From: Polyrhizophydium stewartii
Taxonomy: Eukaryota; Chytridiomycota; Chytridiomycetes; Rhizophydiales
Length of the DNA: 11,699 bases
Assembly: GCA_027604665.1 (NCBI GenBank)
Contig: JADGIZ010000570.1
Location: 1-11,699 of the forward strand
Direction of reading: 5' to 3'
Part shown: piece by piece, positions 9,324 to 11,699 of the stretch
Layout of the letters: every line of letters starts with the position of its first letter
How positions within the stretch are numbered: the first letter of the stretch is position 1
The notes under the pieces: generated by a model
Told to the model about the DNA's origin: nothing
Database searches by the model: none
The model's input: only the letters and a program-made list of their open reading frames with translations
Made by a program: the position numbers and the translations under genes

Positions 9324-9329
9324 AATAAA
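9324..9329 (+). terminator. COA1: Polyadenylation signal AATAAA for COA1
   Basis: The canonical AATAAA hexamer lies 203 nt after the COA1 stop codon and 165 nt before the VMA13 start, in a region otherwise very poor in A/T. It is on the sense strand of COA1. I infer that COA1 transcripts end shortly after it. Confidence 0.65.
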
Positions 9330-9406
9330 CACCGTATCGTCCCGCTCTCCCTCGCGGACTCTGTGAGGCGCAGCGCGCCGGCCGGCCTGCCATGCCCGCC
9401 ACGGCT

Positions 9407-9416
9407 CCCCCCCCCC
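9407..9416. repeat. Ten-cytosine homopolymer
   Basis: A run of ten C lies 78 nt before the VMA13 start codon and is followed directly by AGCAGCAGCAGC. Such a run is prone to replication slippage and to sequencing or assembly length errors. It also resembles a pyrimidine tract followed by CAG, a possible 5'-UTR splice acceptor, although the introns in this window generally lack strong pyrimidine tracts. Confidence 0.85.
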
Positions 9417-9494
9417 AGCAGCAGCAGCGGCCCGCCGGCTCGACCGCGGCGTGTCGCCGGCGCTCCAAGCTTTGCCCACGATCTCGACCACGAA

Positions 9495-11699
9495 ATGGAC
9501 GACGTCTCGACCGAGTCCCCCATCGTCGCGAGCCACAACGACTATCTGCTCGACCTCACCAACGACATCCGCTCGCGCACCATCCCCTGGGAGGTCCGTG
9601 CCGACGTCCCTCGTCCTGCCATCACGCGCCCGGCGCGGCACGACGCAGCGACTGCGTATTGCTGGCCTCGCGGCCGCGCTGCCTCTTGCGCTGTCCGCGG
9701 TCAGACCCAACCCCGGCCGGGGGACGCACGCGCGCATGGGACGCCTGCCCGGCGCGCCGGGTGCAGCCTCCAACCCGCGCTGCCCGTGCTGCCGCACGCG
9801 CCTGCGACCCCGGCGCGGCGGCCGTGCGGGTCCCGTCCGCGGCGTGTCTGCCATCTTGCGCGCGCCGCGAGGGTCGTGCTGACGATCCCGACCCGCTGCC
9901 GGCTGGCGGCGTCCCCTGGGGCATGCTTTCCTGTGCGCGCCCATCCCAACAACGACCGACGACAAATGTCCATGACACTGCGACGCGGCGGAGCAGGGAT
10001 ACCAGCGCGCCGGGCTGATCACCGAGACCGAGCTCGCACAGATCCGGCAGTTTGAAAAGTCGCCTGCCGCGGCGCTCGCGCAGGCGGGCGACGAGTACGT
10101 GGACCTGTTTGTTGCGCTGCTCGGCAAGCTCGTGCGCGCCGACACGCTGCAGAGCATCCTTGTGCTTCTTGACGATGTCCTGCGAGGTACGCGCGTGTGC
10201 ATGTGTGGGGACATTGGTCCGTGATGGATCGAGTCGATGGCGCGGGCGGTCGCTGATGCGCAGATGCTCAGACTCGCCCAAGACCGCCGAGCTGTTCTTC
10301 AAGAACGGGAAGCAGCCGTTTGTGCCGTTTTTCCGGTCAGGCTCTGCTCATACATGCTCTGCGTGTTGACCGGGAAAAGCTGATTCTTGGTGCTTGTTGC
10401 CGCATGCTTGTTTGCAGGCTTCTCAAGAAGGAGGACGAGTATGTCCAGCTCAAGTCGGCCAATCTCGTGACGCTTCTTCTCATGTGCGTGTCGCAAAGGC
10501 TTGGCAGATGCATCTGTGCGATGCGCCAGGCTTGCTCACGCGGAGCGTGTCTGGATGCGGCCCGCGCACTGTTTGAATATGCTGCAACAGCGAGTACAAC
10601 AAGACCCATGCGCCGTTCGATGCCGCGGAGCTTTTTGCGTGGATCACGTTCAACCTGGCCAACACCAACGCCAGCATCGTGGATCTGGCGTCGCAGTACC
10701 TGCAGAACCTGCTGGCCGTCACCGAGTACCGCACGCTGTTCTATAATCTGCCCGGCGCCATGGATGCGTGCGTTCTGCGTGATTGTGATGGCGGGTTTGG
10801 TGGCTCCGCAATGATTCTGAACCTGTTTGTGTTGGCTCTTGTGTGCGCTGCTTGGTGTGTGTGCAGGCTTATTTCCGCGCTCCAGAAGCAGCCGGGCGTT
10901 GCGCAGCTGCAGTACCAGACCATCTACAGCGTCTGGCTTATGACGTTCATCCCCGAGATCGCCAAGGACATTCAAAAGTGCGAGGCGCGGGCCGGTCGTT
11001 CCTGCGTGTGCGGGTTGCCGACTGTGCGCTGACACATTTGCGTGCGCACGTGTCTGGGCGCAGGCATTTCAAGATCCTCACGATCCTCGGAGACATTGCG
11101 CGTCCGGCCATCAAGGAGAAGGTCGTGCGCGTCGTTGTCTCGACGTACCGCGTGAGTCGGCTTTCTTTGACGTGCCTGTTGCAGCTTGACTCCGTGGGCT
11201 GTTTGGATCATGCTGACGATCGCCTTGGCTGCGTGTGTTGTGTGCGCAGAACCTGCTCACCAAGGCGCCCGAGGCCAACATCATCCCGATGCTGGGCAAC
11301 AAGATCCTTGCGCTGTGCGAGACGCTGGCGACGCGCAAGTACACTGACACGGAGATCAACGACGATCTGACGACGATCATTGAGGAGGTGCGGCGTGGGG
11401 CTGCAGAGGCTGGATGCCGTGGCGGCATGTGTCTGACGCACCAAACTCTCGAGTAGCTTGCGCGCCATGTGGCGTCCCTGACGTGCGTGCTCTGCGTGTG
11501 CTGCGTGCGTTGCGTGTGCTGCGCCGGGGGACAGTGGTGCTGATGCGTCGCGAGCAGCACGTTTGACGAGTATGCGTCCGAGGTCCGCGCGGGCCGGCTC
11601 GAGTGGTCGCCGCCGCACCAGTCGGAGCAGTTCTGGAAGAGCAACGCAGCGCGTCTGAGCGAGGGCGACTACGAGCTCGTCAGGTGCGGGGGGAGGGAG
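9495..11699 (+). CDS. VMA13: V-type proton ATPase subunit H (Vma13), 3'-truncated by the window
   Basis: Subunit H is a regulatory part of the V1 sector: it is needed for proton pumping on vacuolar/endosomal membranes and silences ATP hydrolysis when V1 separates from V0. The spliced frame gives 361 full residues, about 80% of a typical 440-480 aa subunit. The N-terminal HEAT-like helical domain runs from [19 protein letters not shown] through [40 protein letters not shown] and [20 protein letters not shown]. The C-terminal domain opens with [20 protein letters not shown] (321-340) and [18 protein letters not shown], the best-conserved family motif. The start at 9495 is the first ATG in frame and has a purine at -3 and G at +4. 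Coding sequence ends at 11683 in this window; the rest is intron 10. The intergenic gap from the COA1 stop is 374 bp, same strand. Confidence 0.93.
9594..9996 (+). other. VMA13: Unusually long first intron of VMA13 (403 nt)
   Basis: This intron runs from a GTCCGT donor to GGAGCAG. It is about three times longer than any other intron in the window, and it is the 5'-most intron of its gene, a common place for transcriptional control elements. It contains a perfect CCCCGGCCGGGG palindrome (9711-9722). A CTGAC motif lies about 105-110 nt before the acceptor, far for a branch site. Open frames inside it (for example one containing [11 protein letters not shown]) match nothing I recognise. Confidence 0.7.
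11457..11482 (+). other. VMA13: 26-nt micro-exon of VMA13
   Basis: This exon codes LARHVASL plus two bases of the next Thr codon. It is flanked by an acceptor GAGTAG and a donor GTGCGT. Without it, exon 8 (phase 0) cannot join exon 10 (which needs phase 2). With it, the protein reads [21 protein letters not shown], matching the spacing and hydrophobic pattern that other H subunits show just before the conserved FDEY motif. The upstream intron has a CTGAC branch motif (about 11433-11437). Confidence 0.82.
11493..11523. repeat. Two 13-bp direct repeats in VMA13 intron 9
   Basis: TGCGTGTGCTGCG occurs at 11493-11505 and again at 11511-11523, separated by TGCGT (period 18). The repeats fill much of the 75-nt intron after the micro-exon. 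They are non-coding and probably a slippage product of GT/GC-rich intron sequence. Confidence 0.8.

Larger units (their letters stand above)
9121..9494. other. Intergenic region COA1 to VMA13 (374 bp)
   Basis: This region holds the COA1 3' end and the VMA13 promoter/5' UTR. It contains a cluster of perfect palindromes just after the COA1 stop, a 10-bp-stem hairpin, an AATAAA hexamer and, nearer VMA13, a 10-C tract followed by CAG repeats (AGCAGCAGCAGC, 9417-9428). No TATA box or CCAAT box is seen. An ATG at 9392 lies upstream of the VMA13 start and out of frame with it. I see no gene here. Confidence 0.6.
9495..11683 (+). other. VMA13: Exon map of the visible VMA13 gene (10 exons)
   Basis: Exons: 9495-9593, 9997-10186, 10272-10335, 10418-10483, 10591-10767, 10867-10977, 11064-11151, 11250-11387, 11457-11482, 11558-11683. 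All nine complete introns are GT...AG and the frame stays open throughout. Introns are 403, 85, 82, 107, 99, 86, 98, 69 and 75 nt. The exon 3 acceptor is the second of two AGs (after ATGCTCAG), because only that one restores the frame into [13 protein letters not shown]. The last exon ends with AG before GTGCGG at 11684, leaving phase 2. Confidence 0.85.

Noticed and set aside
9730..9882. Zinc-ribbon-like CPCC motif in an open frame within VMA13 intron 1
   Set aside because: There is one cysteine cluster only, no second pair and no family resemblance; it lies inside a confidently placed intron.
8386..10214. Minus-strand open frames of 360-365 codons over COA1 and VMA13
   Set aside because: They overlap well-supported genes on the other strand and read as low-complexity Arg/Ala/Gly sequence.
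1..11699. A prokaryotic defence, CRISPR or secretion system
   Set aside because: The spliceosomal introns, AATAAA signal and flagellar, mitochondrial and vacuolar genes show eukaryotic nuclear DNA; no repeat-spacer array or operon structure is present.

Overview
The window reads as nuclear DNA of a GC-rich eukaryote with many short spliceosomal introns. It holds three protein genes. Two are complete (an SPEF2/CPC1-type flagellar central-pair protein and a Coa1-type mitochondrial assembly factor). One runs off the right edge (V-ATPase subunit H). A flagellar gene beside fungal/animal-type Coa1 and Vma13 genes, with introns of mostly 60-136 nt and a CTGAC branch site, suggests a flagellated (zoosporic) early-diverging fungus such as a chytrid. 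The organism is an inference. The protein identities are much firmer.

Layout. Positions 1-415 hold no gene I can support. Positions 8599 down to 416 (minus strand) are one 23-exon gene. My hand-built splice model keeps one open frame of 2107 codons through 22 introns, all GT...AG. It encodes an N-terminal CH domain, a long coiled coil, an adenylate-kinase-like domain and the conserved SPEF2 C-terminal half. After a 116-bp divergent intergenic gap, positions 8716-9120 (plus) encode an intronless 134-residue Coa1 protein. Positions 9121-9494 are intergenic and contain perfect palindromes, a GC-rich stem-loop, an AATAAA signal and a 10-C tract. From 9495 to the right edge (plus) is the V-ATPase H subunit gene. 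Ten exons are visible, giving 361 full codons and including a 26-nt micro-exon. The window ends inside intron 10.

The genes do not form a pathway. SPEF2 acts in the axoneme, Coa1 at the mitochondrial inner membrane in cytochrome oxidase assembly, and Vma13 on the V1 sector of the vacuolar proton pump. I found no mobile element, RNA gene, CRISPR array or prokaryote-like accessory system. The long open frames antisense to the exons are best explained by high GC content. The more interesting points are the apparently degenerate adenylate kinase domain, the tight SPEF2-COA1 divergent promoter, the micro-exon, two stop-free introns of length 3n, and the structured COA1 3' region.
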